This document shows, one piece after another, positions 1 to 10,999 of a stretch of 64,000 nt of DNA. The stretch is from positions 18,797,624 to 18,861,623 of the forward strand of contig JACBWW010000004.1 of NCBI GenBank assembly GCA_020086605.1, read 5' to 3'. Positions within the stretch are counted from its first letter, which is position 1, and every line of letters starts with the position of its first letter. The position numbers and the translations under genes are program-made. This DNA is from Lanius collurio. Lineage: Eukaryota > Chordata > Aves > Passeriformes > Laniidae. Under the pieces are notes generated by a model. It had not been told where the DNA came from. It was given only the letters and a program-made list of their open reading frames with translations, and searched no databases.

Positions 1-63
1 AATAAATTTCGTCTCCTGACACAAATGTCTGCAGGAAAGCAGTATTTAGAACATGCACCAAAG
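1..63 (+). CDS. TRAPPC6B: TRAPPC6B exon (3' portion; continues left of window)
   Basis: Open from base 1 in frame 1 (21 codons, NKFRLL...LEHAPK). It ends at AAG followed by the donor GTACCC at 64. No acceptor is visible, so the exon begins outside the window. Confidence 0.9.
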
Positions 64-1864
64 GTACCCTTCAATTTTGTATGTGGGGTGTCTACCAGTT
101 TGATTTGAATTACCTTGATCTACTACTAATAAATTTTGTAATTTAATAGATACAAACTCTTCAAAAGGGGAGCTAAAGATAAGTCTTCAGAACCTGTGTG
201 CTTTTTAGAAAAGCACCTTGTTTCAGAACAGTGGATTTTATTTATAGTTCAAAAAATGGTTGTGGTTGTTATAACACTTGCTGCTGTTACATTTGAGTTA
301 CTTCATGGTGAAAGCTTTTCTGCTACTATCACACAAATCATTTCTCTTTGGAAAGCATGTATTTTCAGAAACTTTGTTTAAAATTCCCAGAACACATTTG
401 GAAGATGATGTTTGTTACCTAAAACAAGCTTCTGAGATTATGTGAATGTTCAGAAAGATATTCCACCAACTAAAAATAGTTTTGAGTGCAGATGCTGAGT
501 TAGGTAATAGTTCAGGTAAGTAAAATCAGTGCCTCTGCAGAACCTATCACAGAGCACTTTGGTTCAGGAGGATTTAGAAATGGGACACTCAGTTCTATTT
601 TGTGGCTTCTTAATTCTTGATCTTAGTCCTCACAATTGGCTACTGTCCTTAGGATTTTTTTTTGTGTTTGGTGAACTGTTTCTTCTGTTTTGCAACACAC
701 ATTGTAAATATCTGCAGGCCTTTGTATTCTAAGGGATGGCCTGTGTGAGGATGCTGCCTTGGACTGCTTCTCCTTCATTGACTTTAATACCAGTTGCTAA
801 TTTCAGCCAGGTCTTGGGAATATATGTTTTAAGGATATTAAGTTCCTACAGGTTTAATGGAAATAGAAGGTGACTCAAAACAGTGCCTCTAATGAGAACA
901 ATCTGTGTAGTGAGCTCCACTCTACCAAATGTTGGAGCTTTAATCTACTAGAGACCTGACAAAATCTCTCAAGCATGGTAACAAAACTTCCATGGTTTTC
1001 TGTTGTCCAAGTATTAAGTTCTTGAGTACTTAGTTTTAATCTTTATCAACAAGCTTCACTGTTGACACTTACTTGAAGTGCAACTTTGTATTTAGTATTT
1101 AGCATTCACCTGTGGACTAATCAGAGGAGGGCTATCGAATCTGGGAATAAAGAGTATTGTAACAGCTGAAGTTTCATCAATGCCTGCATGTAAGTACTAC
1201 TTGGAGTATTCAATTATTAGCTCACTTGGTAACTTTCCCAACTGAGTTAGTTCCTGTTATAAACATTTTTCAAAGTGGGATTTGCTTAAAGCTGCTGGGC
1301 CATAGGAATCGATGTGAACTTCAGGATATGGCTTGCCACTAAATCCTTTAGTATTTAGAAAATATTGACAGAGGATGAGCCTCCATGATGGTGAGTGGAA
1401 AGCAAAACTAAAAAGTTGTACTTACAATTGGAAGCATCAAATGCGTCAGGATGTGTGTCCAGAAGGTTATTTGCACAAGTGAAGATCTTTCTCTATAGGA
1501 GTCACTAAGAATGTTAGTAAGTGAAGACCATTGTAACTAAGCTGCTCAATTAAAATTTTTCCACAGACTACACAAATTTTAGGTTTAGCTGACAAAACTT
1601 GTGTGACCTGGGACATCATCAACTTACAAAAAAAAAAAAAGGAAAAAAAAGCTGTTCAGTGTGGAGTTAAAATTTAAATGCTAAATTTAAATAATGGCTC
1701 AACTGCTTACAATTAAACCATAAGATTGAAATGTTCCTTACCATTTATTTGAAAAAAATATTACAAGAAAATAATTACTTGGAGAATAACTCTAAATGGT
1801 AATAATGTGATCTTATGCTGCTTTTCTTGCAGGTAAATTTCAGGTGATGATACAGAAGATGTAG
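1..1864 (+). CDS. TRAPPC6B: TRAPPC6B, 3' part (last three coding exons), partial at left edge
   Basis: This is the C-terminal part of TRAPPC6B, a small subunit of the TRAPP tethering complexes that act in ER-to-Golgi and Golgi traffic. Coding blocks are 1-63, 1096-1189 and 1833-1864. They join in frame through GT-AG introns to 62 residues ending at TAG. The translated pieces (NKFRLLTQMSAGKQYLEH; YLAFTCGLIRGGLSNLGIKS; SSMPACKFQVMIQK) match the end of human TRAPPC6B, which has about 158 residues. The last residue here is Met where human has Leu. The first exon starts before the window, so the N-terminal ~96 residues are not visible. TRAPPC6A is the paralogue, but the gene order (convergent with GEMIN2, then SEC23A) is that of TRAPPC6B. 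Identification is by recalled protein similarity; the splice joins are seen directly. Confidence 0.93.
1096..1189 (+). CDS. TRAPPC6B: TRAPPC6B penultimate coding exon
   Basis: The acceptor TTTAG ends at 1095 and the donor GTAAGT starts at 1190. The exon encodes YLAFTCGLIRGG...SSMPA plus the first base of a Cys codon completed by the next exon. Confidence 0.92.
1833..1864 (+). CDS. TRAPPC6B: TRAPPC6B last coding exon and stop
   Basis: The acceptor TTGCAG ends at 1832. Two bases complete the split Cys codon, then KFQVMIQKM and TAG at 1862-1864. This is the conserved TRAPPC6B C-terminus. Confidence 0.9.
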
Positions 1865-2005
1865 AACATATTCAAATCTGGGTATCTACTCTAAAAAGCC
1901 TTTGTGTGTGGATTCACTATCTTGGCTCAGTCTTGTATATAAAATGTAAATTATAGCAGTGTGCAGCACAATTCCAAAATACATAATAAATGCTCATCAA
2001 AATAA
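1865..2005 (+). other. TRAPPC6B: TRAPPC6B 3'UTR with poly(A) signal
   Basis: Non-coding tail after TAG. A canonical AATAAA lies at 1985-1990, about 120 bases after the stop, so cleavage is expected near 2000-2015. The exact end is inferred. Confidence 0.6.
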
Positions 2006-2740
2006 CACTATGCTTGTGTCTTGGTATGAAATTTATTCTCTACCAAAGTAATAAGGTCAACATGGTATAAACTGTGTGCTAAGTTTTCAGCTAAACATTT
2101 TAATTGCCAAAAGAGCCTGGAAGACCAGAGGCAAGAGTTTGAGAACAGAGAAACAATCCTGACCAAGACTAAAATTGAATAAGAAACTAATGTGCTTTGT
2201 GTTGCCCAAAGTGAATGCCCAACTGCTACTTTTCCCCATTCACTCTGAACTGGGATGAAGGACTGCATTTGTCTTTCTTTGATGGAGCCATTAGCACGTG
2301 AGCCAACAGCATTCCTTAAAGATGTTCGGTGGAGATCGTTGTAGGAATGTAGTTTGGGGCAGTGTTAGAGGATTTGTTTTATACAGTTTGGCAGCTTCTC
2401 CTATGTCCCTAAAATTAGCAACTGTTCCTTGTGTCAGAATGATTTTATGCCCAAGGTTGTCTATACTGGCCAAAGAAGGAAGCTTGTTCTACCATGTTGT
2501 GCATAAAATCAATATTAATGTAATTGTTTTTAATTGCTAGCTATGGTTCACTTCTGTAATGAGTGTGTGCAGGAAGATGACTAGGCCTGAAAGAAGCTAT
2601 AAAGAATCTCCTCAGGACACTGGGATTTGCTAGATACTACTTGTTACAAGATTTGCATAACAATACATATCTTGCTTCAGGTAACCATGAAAACAATATA
2701 GAGTGAGAAAACCCACAATGTTTAAGAACAGTCTTTAAAA
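2006..2740. other. Intergenic gap between convergent TRAPPC6B and GEMIN2
   Basis: About 730 bases separate the predicted poly(A) sites of the two convergent genes. The short open frames here (up to 86 codons) overlap one another on both strands and resemble no known protein. No repeat was recognised. Confidence 0.5.
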
Positions 2741-3131
2741 TCCTTTAGTTTTATTAAAAAAGCCCTCAATAAGTCTGTTAGAAAAAGAATAATTTGTAAT
2801 GTAATCTCAGACTTCACCTAATAGCAGTGTGCATAGATTATTCAAATTGTAGAAATTTCTAACCAAGAATATAGTTTACAAAGAAGCTGGAGAGATGATG
2901 CTGGACACCTCAGTTACCACTTTACAATGATGGTGATGGTATTGGAGACAATGACAATCTCAGCTAAAACTCATCTTAAGTTATTCACGGCTGTCCCAAA
3001 TGCATTAGCATGAGGGTGTTCTGAAGGGACTGTGTAGTACTTCAGGTCTGAACAGTGCAGTGTCTTGCTGCTAACTCTGATAATGCTGTTTGTACTATGG
3101 CAATACAAAATACTAATGTTCTCAAAACAGC
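2735..3131 (-). other. GEMIN2: GEMIN2 3'UTR (inferred extent)
   Basis: A/T-rich sequence between the stop codon and the AATAAA hexamer at 2750-2755. No coding potential and no repeat recognised. Confidence 0.45.
2750..2755 (-). promoter_or_regulatory. GEMIN2: GEMIN2 poly(A) signal (AATAAA on - strand)
   Basis: TTTATT on the + strand reads AATAAA on the - strand, about 380 bases after the GEMIN2 stop codon. It is the first clear hexamer I noticed in the 3'UTR, so the GEMIN2 3'UTR is placed at roughly 2735-3131. Confidence 0.5.
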
Positions 3132-3171
3132 CTAGGAAGGCTCATCAGCCAGGTCACGTTGATCAAAGTAC
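3132..3171 (-). CDS. GEMIN2: GEMIN2 last coding exon (residues 251-263, stop)
   Basis: A G after the acceptor TCCTAG completes Arg251, then [12 protein letters not shown] and TAG (CTA at 3132-3134 on +). The terminal residues match human exactly. Confidence 0.94.
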
Positions 3172-6100
3172 CTAGGAATGAAGTAGAATATGGTAAGAAA
3201 TCACCAATGCAACATATTCCTTACTTCAAGTTGTCTGACCCATTGCTTTCTAGCTCATCTTTTAGTGTGGCTATCATAATTATGACTTTATGGTTCAGGG
3301 GGCTCATCTGAAGAAAGGAATAAATGTACTTTTAGATTTATCTTAAGTCATTTTAGCTAAGTGTATTTGCTGCATTGGCCCAGGGTACTTTTATTGACTT
3401 TCACTTTTAAAAGGATTTAGGTTAGTACAAATAATCACACATTTATACTGGACATACATTACTGGTTTAGGTGTACAATTTGTATTACCTGCTAACTAAG
3501 CAGATTATCAAGTTCAGAGCTGATATTTGTTCTTCATTCTTGCTCTCCTGGAAAAGATATTAATATTACAACAGTTATTTTGTTACCTATGCCAAATAAA
3601 GAAGCTATTACATGCCACGTGATGTGTATTTATAGTCTTCCCTTCATTCGCGAGCAAACTTAGGACATGAAAAATAAATTATTAACACTTATAAAAAATT
3701 ACCCTCCTTACCTGCTAAATTCACCAAGTTTTTTGGACGGTTATATTAGATCTTACCTCCAGTACCCTGACTTCTGAACATCGTCTTGCCAGCTGTCGAA
3801 TAAGCGAGTGAGCTTCAGGTAGCAAAGGTTTTTCAAGGCATGCCAACAGTGCATAAAGCCATCTACCCTGTGAGGATTCAAGTAACAAAATTTTAATTCT
3901 GAGCATTTCCTTGAAGATTGAAGCAATTCATGTTATACAGAGCAGGACTGGAGTGTAGGTATCAAAACAAAATTACATTCAAGTGCTAAATGCCATAATT
4001 GAATTTTGAAAACCACATTAGATGCTACTTGGTAGAGAGTTTTGTGTCTTTAGGTAAGATTCTTGTGAGTACTACTCCTGGGTTTCCTGGCATTTTTTTT
4101 TTTTTTTGAATGCTGGCCAGGGCATAAATTATTACAGCTGCCACTCTTACAGTCTGAAGAAAGGATTATTTTAGTAATATCTAAACATTATTACATGGCT
4201 ATTACTTTTTAACTTCACAATCTGTAAAAAAACATTCCTGAAGACTGAATGTATGAACTCAGATTGTTGTGGAATTAATGGTTAGATCTGCTTTAAGATT
4301 TGCACTGTGAAAACATGTCCTTTTGAGTTTTACATCACTGATTTCTACTGCATTCTTACAAACTTAATTTCTGCTCTCAGTCTAATTTCTTAATTTAATT
4401 GCAGCGTCTAGTGGCCTTCATTGTGGGACTAAACTAAAGGTCAATGTGCACATCCTCTGCAACATACTGATTAAAAAGAAAACAGTCTTACATAGGAAAG
4501 GACAGAGTGTGAAAGGCCTCAAAGTGACTGAAAAAAACCTGTGAAACTGCTAAGCGTCATGTAATTTTTCATTACTCTTTTGCTTTGTGGTACTGAGGGA
4601 GATGAGATGCATCCACCAAGGTCTTCTGTAGATATGATGCCATTACACAGATAGTCAGTCTAGTTGTGGCCAAACTCCATGCCAATTTAGCCTGTCACTC
4701 AGGAGTTCTTAGTAGGTTTCATTTGTGACCACATGAATGCAGCTAAGCTTTCTGGTCTGTGCTGCATGTGGAAAGATTAAATGTGTCTTTGCCAGCACAC
4801 TCTAATTGGAGGTGTTGGTAAATAGTGTGCAGCACCCTGACAGAAAAGCTACTGCAGTCTTTCTCCTCTCCTAAATGTTGATACTCATCGAGTCTCGCAG
4901 CTTAACTTAGTGTGGCAAGTGATACAAATAGGAGGGGGTTTGGGCAGTACTTTTTATGTCTATATCTGTTACGTTTTGTAATTTTAGCCTTCTAAAAACA
5001 ACTGTAAATACTCATTTTACTATCTAATAAAGAATGTTTTGAAAGTAACAATATGCTACAACCATCTAGAGAACTTTTTAGAAAATTAAAAGAATAGAAA
5101 ACTGCAAACAATCTATTCTTTGTTTAATGCATTCATGTGCAAGTAGTTAAAATAAATTAAAAATTACCAGTTCTGGAGTAAATTTTTTCTCTCCAAACCA
5201 GCTTATCAGGTATTCTAAGACACTGGTTACTGTTGCCTTCAAAAAAGGAACAGAAAGAGACAATACAGTATATGCAATGTTTTGTTTTGCTGCCCTTCTA
5301 CCTGAAGGGTTTAATTATATAAAAAGTATTTCCACTCTACTGTATATATTCCAGGTTGAAGTTACATATAAGAGTAAAGTAAGTGTTAAAGTACTACCTT
5401 TTGGAAAGAACTTAATATGAAATGAAGTAATTTTCTGTGCAAGTGATAAGTTATGGATAAATAGCTACAGATTAGGAAAGAGACATTACACTGACTGGTT
5501 GGTTGTGTATAATGGTGGCAAGTAGGGATTGTAATAAAGGAAAAGTGTGACTCTTCTAGCTTCACATTGTACATAGAATTTCACAAATAAATTGAAGGAC
5601 TGCAATTAAAACACTAAATGAGAAATTTTAAAACATTGTAAAGCACCTATTGTGGCATTCAGCAAAAATTCAAACATTAAATGTGCTATAGAGAAATTAC
5701 AACAACAAAATACTTTCAGAACTAGTAATGAAAAATCTTTGCTCATAGGGTTATTTGTAGCTGAATGTGAGATAATGAATACATGTTTTCCTTCTAAATG
5801 TACAATGAATAGAATTTGTAATAATGAATTGTCTACTCTAGGCAAAGAAAAATAGATGAGCCTTCTGCAACAGACAGAATATGAGAAATAATGATTTAGG
5901 CAATGTCACTATATGATTCTAAGAGGTAGGCTTACCTGATTCATCCTGCTTACAATACTTAGCAAAGGGGGAAAGCCCACCTGAAAGAAATCAAGTTGGA
6001 AAATGAAAACATTATCACATTTTTGTTCTAATTTAGAACATACTAAGATTTTAATTTGATGTTCAGACACTTGTAGTGATTTTGAAGTCTGTTCTGAGCT

Positions 6101-9100
6101 TTGAAATTTATTAGAAAAGTATCTTCAAGAAAGTTGAAGGTCCAGTTGAAGTATCAGAGCCCCTTGCTTCTACTCTTATTTGTTAAAGTTTTGTTTTTTT
6201 CAAAATGATGCAGTGAAGAACATGTTTGTAGGGTAACACATATGAGGAGGGTAACCACATATCACTTGTGCAACAAAACCCTAAAGCAGACTATGAAGCA
6301 AGCTTCCATTCAGTTCAGTGAGAACAAAGTAGTGACCTTAGCTGGTAACAGATGAAGGAATTCTTCAAATTTTGACTGAAGACACAGACTTATTTTCTGC
6401 TTCACTTAGTGTCTGCTTAAAAAGAATGCAAAATGGGACTTGCTCGGCTCACCAGAGCCTACTTTCTATTTAGCACAAAGTGGTAATAAACAGAGGATTG
6501 TTTCTGGCAGTTAGTCTAGAAAATAGCTTCTGAAAATTAAATAGATAAATCCTATACTCACCTTCATGTAATCAATTCCTAAATTTTCATTATCAGATAG
6601 CGCATCTATTTCTGAGTATACTCTTTCACCCAGGCAGAACTTCTTCCAGCCTTCTTCATCCTCGGGTTTTGGCTAAAGTAAATAAAAATAAATTAAAACT
6701 GTGTGATACTGTTATCTTGAAGACACTGGAGAAAAGACTTGATAATACTCATAAATTGTTACATGAAACTATAAAGCAAGATTAACCGTGGATTTAAGAA
6801 GTGGGAAAGCAAATCACAGAGCGCTGTTATGAATTCTACTCACCATAGTAACATTGCTGTCCAAATGTAGTGACCGCCAGTGATTCCTGTGCTTGTTCAG
6901 GCTCTGAGTAATTAAAACAAAGCCAAATCACAGTTCAACTCTGCAGTTATTTTATCCTAACCATAAAGGCTTTTCAATATTCTTAAAATGTATGAAAAGT
7001 ATATTTTATGACTTCCTATAAATCAGTGGATTTCTAGCCAGCACAACTGGCTAAATATTTCCCACGCCTCTTAGCAGAAATGTAATTAAGATGCTCATGC
7101 TGGGTTTTTGGAAGTAATGTTAAAGCTGAAGGCATTTTGAAGTCTATTACATAAGGTTAAGCTGAAGTAGTAAGCTTTAATAGTCTTCTAGACTTTTCTG
7201 GTTGGAACAATCTTAAGAAAAAACCCACTTTGATTTAATCCAAAAGCACACATAAAACCAATGTCCTGTTTCCAGCAGTGGGCTGTATCTGTATCAGAGG
7301 TCTACAGAATTGTTTCAATGAAGGAAAGTGTGCTTTCTTAGCACATATTTTCTACCTGGCAGGAATCCTGTGTTAAGACAAATTGGCCTGCTTGACAGTT
7401 ACTTGTAGAGAGCTGTAACTGTTCTGTAAGCAGAAGAAATTTTTCTCCCACTCCAGTTGTTACTGTAGCTGTATAAAAGACCACTAAAAATCCTCTAAGT
7501 GACAGCAGCTGATGCAGTGGTTGTGAATAAGTGAATTCTGATGTTCTTTTCTGGTTTTTAATACTTTTTAGGATAGTCTTATCTTCACAGTGTTAATTTT
7601 AGCACAGATGAGAAGATAACTGATTTGAGCATAAAAGAAATATCTATATGGTGAATAAGCCTTTAGATGTCAGTCTCCTTAGTTCTGCTAAAACCTTAGA
7701 TTGTGCCTAATATACAGGATGAAATGTGATCCCTCACAGAAACAGGGGCTAGTTCAGTTACTGTTTTCAGTGTAGATGCAGTAGTGCAGATCTCTTCCTT
7801 CACTAATTTTCCTCCCTGAAAAAAACATGGTACATGAGCTCATGCAGAGTTCAGTGCTAGAACAGCTCCAGGCCAGTTGGTCACACCTCAGTACTTGAGA
7901 TACTCTTACAATGCAGCATCAATGCACTGTAAACATGCTGTCTGCAGCACTGAAATAACAAATCATCTCTACCTACATCTTTATTTTATTTTCCATTTCA
8001 CCCTGTTTGAACTATGCATAGGGAATAGTAGAATCATAAAAAGATTTGGGTTGGAATGTACCTTCACAGGCCATCTAGTCCAACCCCTCATCCATGGGCA
8101 GTGACATCTTCAACTGGATCAGGCTCAGAGCCCCATCCAACCTGACCTTTAGTTTTTTGAGGAATGGGGCATCCACCCTTCTCTGGGCAACCTGTGCCAG
8201 TGTTTCACCACCCTCACTGTAAAAAATATTCTTCTGTATATCTAACCTAAACCTAATTCTTCAGTTTAAAACTTTAGTAAAGCTTATCTGAACTTACAAC
8301 TGTTACCTTTTGAGACTGCTCTATTTTCTGTTCTTGTGTTATTTCGAGCAGGGTGCAAATGTGTCACGAAAGATTAAAGTCTGTGCTAACTCTACAACCT
8401 TACAAATATGTTTCACCAAGTCAATATTTCTCCTTATAATGGGTTGCCACTTCTATCAACAGATTCCTAAATGGACTATGTAAATGGACTTTATGAATTT
8501 CCTGATGGGTTCTTAGTTAATGTTGACCTTGGCAGAACATTTCCTGCTAGTACTAGGTTTTAATATAACTGCATAACATCACAGGGGTTTTTGTCCTTCC
8601 TCAACTATGCCATATCATGTCATCTAAATACTAACACATTTTTGTTGAAGGAGAATTCTTAAACATGATTCTCAAGAGTTTTATCAGAGGTTTAAAAGCC
8701 ACACAGTATATGCTCAATCAGTTTTCAAGAACTTAAAACACGTGCCTATAAACATCTGTCCTGCTACAAAATCATGACATTTCTATACCAGACCTAAAGT
8801 TGTCCCCCATAAAGCACAGGTATGTTCTATCTAGACCGTGCCAGACCCCTCACAGACGATCTTGTACCTGACGAACAGCTGAGAAATTGGCCACTTGCTG
8901 CTGCTGCCACTTGAGTGTTGGAGAGTATCCTTCAGGAGCAGGCTGACATCCGGAAAGCTGAGAAAACACTGGCAATAATTATAATGTAAAGAGAGCTTTA
9001 TAAGAAGAATCCTTAAGAACAAGAGAATCAGGAAATGTTTACTGTCAGGTAAACAATATCCTATTAATCTTCATCTAAGAAAGGTAATTTCCTGACATCA

Positions 9101-10852
9101 AAGACTGAGTTAAGAATTTGGCTTAGACAAAATGTATTCTGTTTGACTCCTCTCATATGTACATAAGAAGAAAATCTAAGCGTTCAAAATACGTTGTCAA
9201 GGAATTACTTAAGGTCTTCCTTTCAGCAATTGATCTGCTTTAATCTCCCTGCTCATAAAAAGCAGGATGCTGTTGCCTTATCTGGGACAGATGAGATCAA
9301 TCTTAGGCATATTTCTTGTCAAGATAGTAAGCTGAGGAAGACAGAAGACCACAAAACCATCTAGGAAATTAGGGCTGATAGTTAAGTAGATATAACCTCT
9401 TTACAGATTAGCATGAAAGAATTATTAAACAAATTAAAATATTTCTACAAGTGTTTAAGAATGCCACTACACAGATGAGACAGATTAAGAGAATGGCTAC
9501 AGAAGTTACAAGGTCATGTCAGTACTAGAAAGTTTCTTTGAGCAACCTAGTAGTGAAATCTCAGATTACATGGTTTCTCATTGGAAAAAAGCAAACTTGG
9601 TCTCTTGAATTATTTGAAAGTAGATTAAAAACCAAGCTGGCAGGGCAATGCAACAACAGAAAAATCTGTTTCAACAGTTAGGAAAAATTCCAATTAAAAA
9701 ATTCCTTCCAAAAGGAAAGAAGTTCATCTAACGTAAGTAAAGCTTAGCTGCACTTAGTACCCTTATGCTAGATAGAGACTTAAACCCAAACACAGGTTTG
9801 GAGATATCTTTCTTCTAAAATTCATGCAGGTTTTATGATTAAGTAATTGTAAAATTCAATGCAACATTTGATTTCCTCACACAGTAAAATAGTCTGCTGT
9901 ATATCAAATAGTATGGGGATTACAAATTTAATCAGTTAGAAAGACTGCTGTTACCCAGCAATTGAACAAAGGTTTCTTCAAACACCAACATTTAATTCTG
10001 TAGATGCTTTCAGAATCTAGCAGTGCTATTTAGTTATGCCAATGACTCCGCAAAATGAATACAAACATCATTATAATAACACTTTTGCCCTTTTTTTTTC
10101 CCCCCTCTCAAGACGTGTAAAAGCTCTCAAACTTACTGAAATGTTTACTGTCTGCTTCTTTTTCAATTTTCTTGGATCTATTTGTGCCACGACCACGTCA
10201 GGACATCGAGCTGCTTCAATCCTACAAGACAGAATCAAGTGGGCTGCATTTTTTCTTTCCTGTAGCGGGTCAGTATATGCCAGATGTCTCTGAAATGCTC
10301 ATAAAATCATGGAGGGACCAACTGAGTCCAAATCCCTGCACAGGACACCCCAGAAATAACACCCTGTGCTCCAGAGCGCTATCCAAATGTTTCTCGAACT
10401 GTCAGGCTTGGTGCTGTGACCACTTCCCTGGGGAGCCTGTTCTAGTGCTCAACCACCCTCTGGGTGAAGAACCTTTTCCTGATATCCAGCCTAAACCTGC
10501 CCTGACACGGCTTCATGCCGTTTCCTCGAGTCCTGTCACCGGTCACGAGAGGAAAGAGATCGGTACCCGCCCCTCCTGCAGGTGTGTAAAGCACCGACTG
10601 TGCCGGCCAATAGCAGCACCGCACGGCCGCCCTGGCGCGCCCCGGCACGAAGCCCGGCCCGGGCAGCACCGGCGGCCGCGCCGCTCTCGCGGGGAGGTGA
10701 CGGCCCCGGCCCGTCCGCCCCGCCACTCACTGGACGCGCTTCAGATACTCCTGGGGAGTCCTAGGCGGCACGGTGGGGTCGAAGTCCTCGGCCAGGTCAC
10801 AGTCGCCCACAGGCAGCAGCCGCGGCATCAACTCCTCCACGCCCGACTCCAT
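3132..10852 (-). CDS. GEMIN2: GEMIN2 (SIP1), SMN complex subunit, complete, 10 coding exons, 263 aa
   Basis: GEMIN2 is the SMN partner that holds the Sm D1-D2-E-F-G pentamer while Sm cores are built on spliceosomal snRNAs, in the cytoplasm and in nuclear gems. Coding exons in transcript order are 10731-10852, 10137-10221, 8868-8957, 6844-6903, 6562-6672, 5936-5980, 5168-5236, 3757-3867, 3489-3547 and 3132-3171. They sum to 792 bases: 263 codons plus TAG, all junctions GT-AG. Diagnostic blocks are [93 protein letters not shown] and [11 protein letters not shown]. Human GEMIN2 has 280 residues; the difference is at the N-terminus. The chosen ATG (10850-10852 on +) has G at -3 and +4, but the frame stays open upstream with no ATG near the human leader position. 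The conserved C-terminal half (exons 5-10) is the SMN-binding part; the N-terminal arm contacts Sm proteins (family knowledge). The gene is divergent from SEC23A and convergent with TRAPPC6B. Confidence 0.97.
3489..3547 (-). CDS. GEMIN2: GEMIN2 coding exon 9 (residues 232-251)
   Basis: Encodes [19 protein letters not shown] plus two bases of Arg251. The acceptor is TTCCAG; the donor is GTAATA. Confidence 0.93.
3757..3867 (-). CDS. GEMIN2: GEMIN2 coding exon 8 (residues 195-231)
   Basis: Thirty-seven codons, phase 0. Contains the best conserved block of the family, [20 protein letters not shown] followed by [14 protein letters not shown]. Flanked by CACAG and GTAAGA. Confidence 0.96.
5168..5236 (-). 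CDS. GEMIN2: GEMIN2 coding exon 7 (residues 172-194)
   Basis: Twenty-three codons, phase 0: [20 protein letters not shown] then PEL. The acceptor is AAG after a run of T with one G; the donor is GTAATT. Confidence 0.92.
5936..5980 (-). CDS. GEMIN2: GEMIN2 coding exon 6 (residues 157-171)
   Basis: A 45-base microexon-like unit, phase 0, encoding [15 protein letters not shown] between TTTCAG and GTAAGC. Nearly identical to the human residues. Confidence 0.94.
6562..6672 (-). CDS. GEMIN2: GEMIN2 coding exon 5 (residues 120-156)
   Basis: Thirty-seven codons, phase 0. Starts [16 protein letters not shown] and ends NLGIDYMK. The middle ([12 protein letters not shown]) differs strongly from the human segment at this place, while both ends are conserved. 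Confidence 0.94.
6844..6903 (-). CDS. GEMIN2: GEMIN2 coding exon 4 (residues 100-119)
   Basis: Twenty codons, phase 0 at both ends, with NKHRNHWRS and LDSNVTM. Flanked by CTCAG and GTGAGT. Confidence 0.93.
8024..8272 (-). mobile_element. CR1 LINE 3' fragment in GEMIN2 intron 3
   Basis: Reads as the reverse complement of a CR1 3' end: an AGAATCATA-type start, then the GGGTTGGAA / CATCTAGTCCAACCCC / CTCTGGGCAACCTGTGCCAGTG landmarks of avian CR1 tails. 5'-truncated, as is usual for CR1, and somewhat diverged. It runs in the same sense as GEMIN2. Confidence 0.88.
8868..8957 (-). CDS. GEMIN2: GEMIN2 coding exon 3 (residues 70-99)
   Basis: Thirty codons, phase 0 at both ends: [20 protein letters not shown], then a Gln-rich stretch ending FSAVRQ. 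The donor is GTACAA, a weaker match than its neighbours. Confidence 0.94.
10137..10221 (-). CDS. GEMIN2: GEMIN2 coding exon 2 (residues 41-69)
   Basis: The acceptor TTGTAG precedes a G that completes Gln41, then [20 protein letters not shown] and KKQTVNIS. The donor is GTAAGT. Confidence 0.94.
10298..10590 (-). mobile_element. CR1 LINE 3' fragment inside GEMIN2 intron 1
   Basis: Reverse complement of a CR1 tail, with landmarks such as TTGGTGCTGTGACCACTTCC, CTGGGGAGCCTGTTCTAGTG and CCTCTGGGTGAAGAACCTTT. Better preserved than the copy at 8.1 kb. It takes up more than half of the 509-base intron, lies between coding exons 1 and 2, and runs in the same sense as the gene. Confidence 0.88.
10731..10852 (-). 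CDS. GEMIN2: GEMIN2 coding exon 1 (residues 1-41)
   Basis: Encodes [20 protein letters not shown]...QEYLKRV plus two bases of a Gln codon. The donor is GTGAGT, directly after CA. The start sits in a strong Kozak context (GCC before ATG, then G). Confidence 0.93.
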
Positions 10853-10894
10853 GGCCGCGCCGCCCCGGCGGCAGAGCCCGCCCGGCTGCCGCAG

Positions 10895-10906
10895 CTCTCG
10901 CGAGAG
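10895..10906. promoter_or_regulatory. CTCTCGCGAGAG palindromic promoter element
   Basis: Perfect 12-base palindrome containing the TCTCGCGAGA core-promoter motif, about 43 bases upstream of the GEMIN2 ATG. In vertebrate housekeeping promoters this element lies near the start site and is bound by BANP (and was earlier linked to ZBTB33/Kaiso). Its function here is inferred. Confidence 0.65.
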
Positions 10907-10999
10907 CGGCGGGGCGGCGCGCGCGGGCGGCGGAGGGGCTCCCGCGGAGCGCTGAGAGCGGCGCGCCCCGATGGGGAGCCGTGGGCTTGCGCTCGGATG

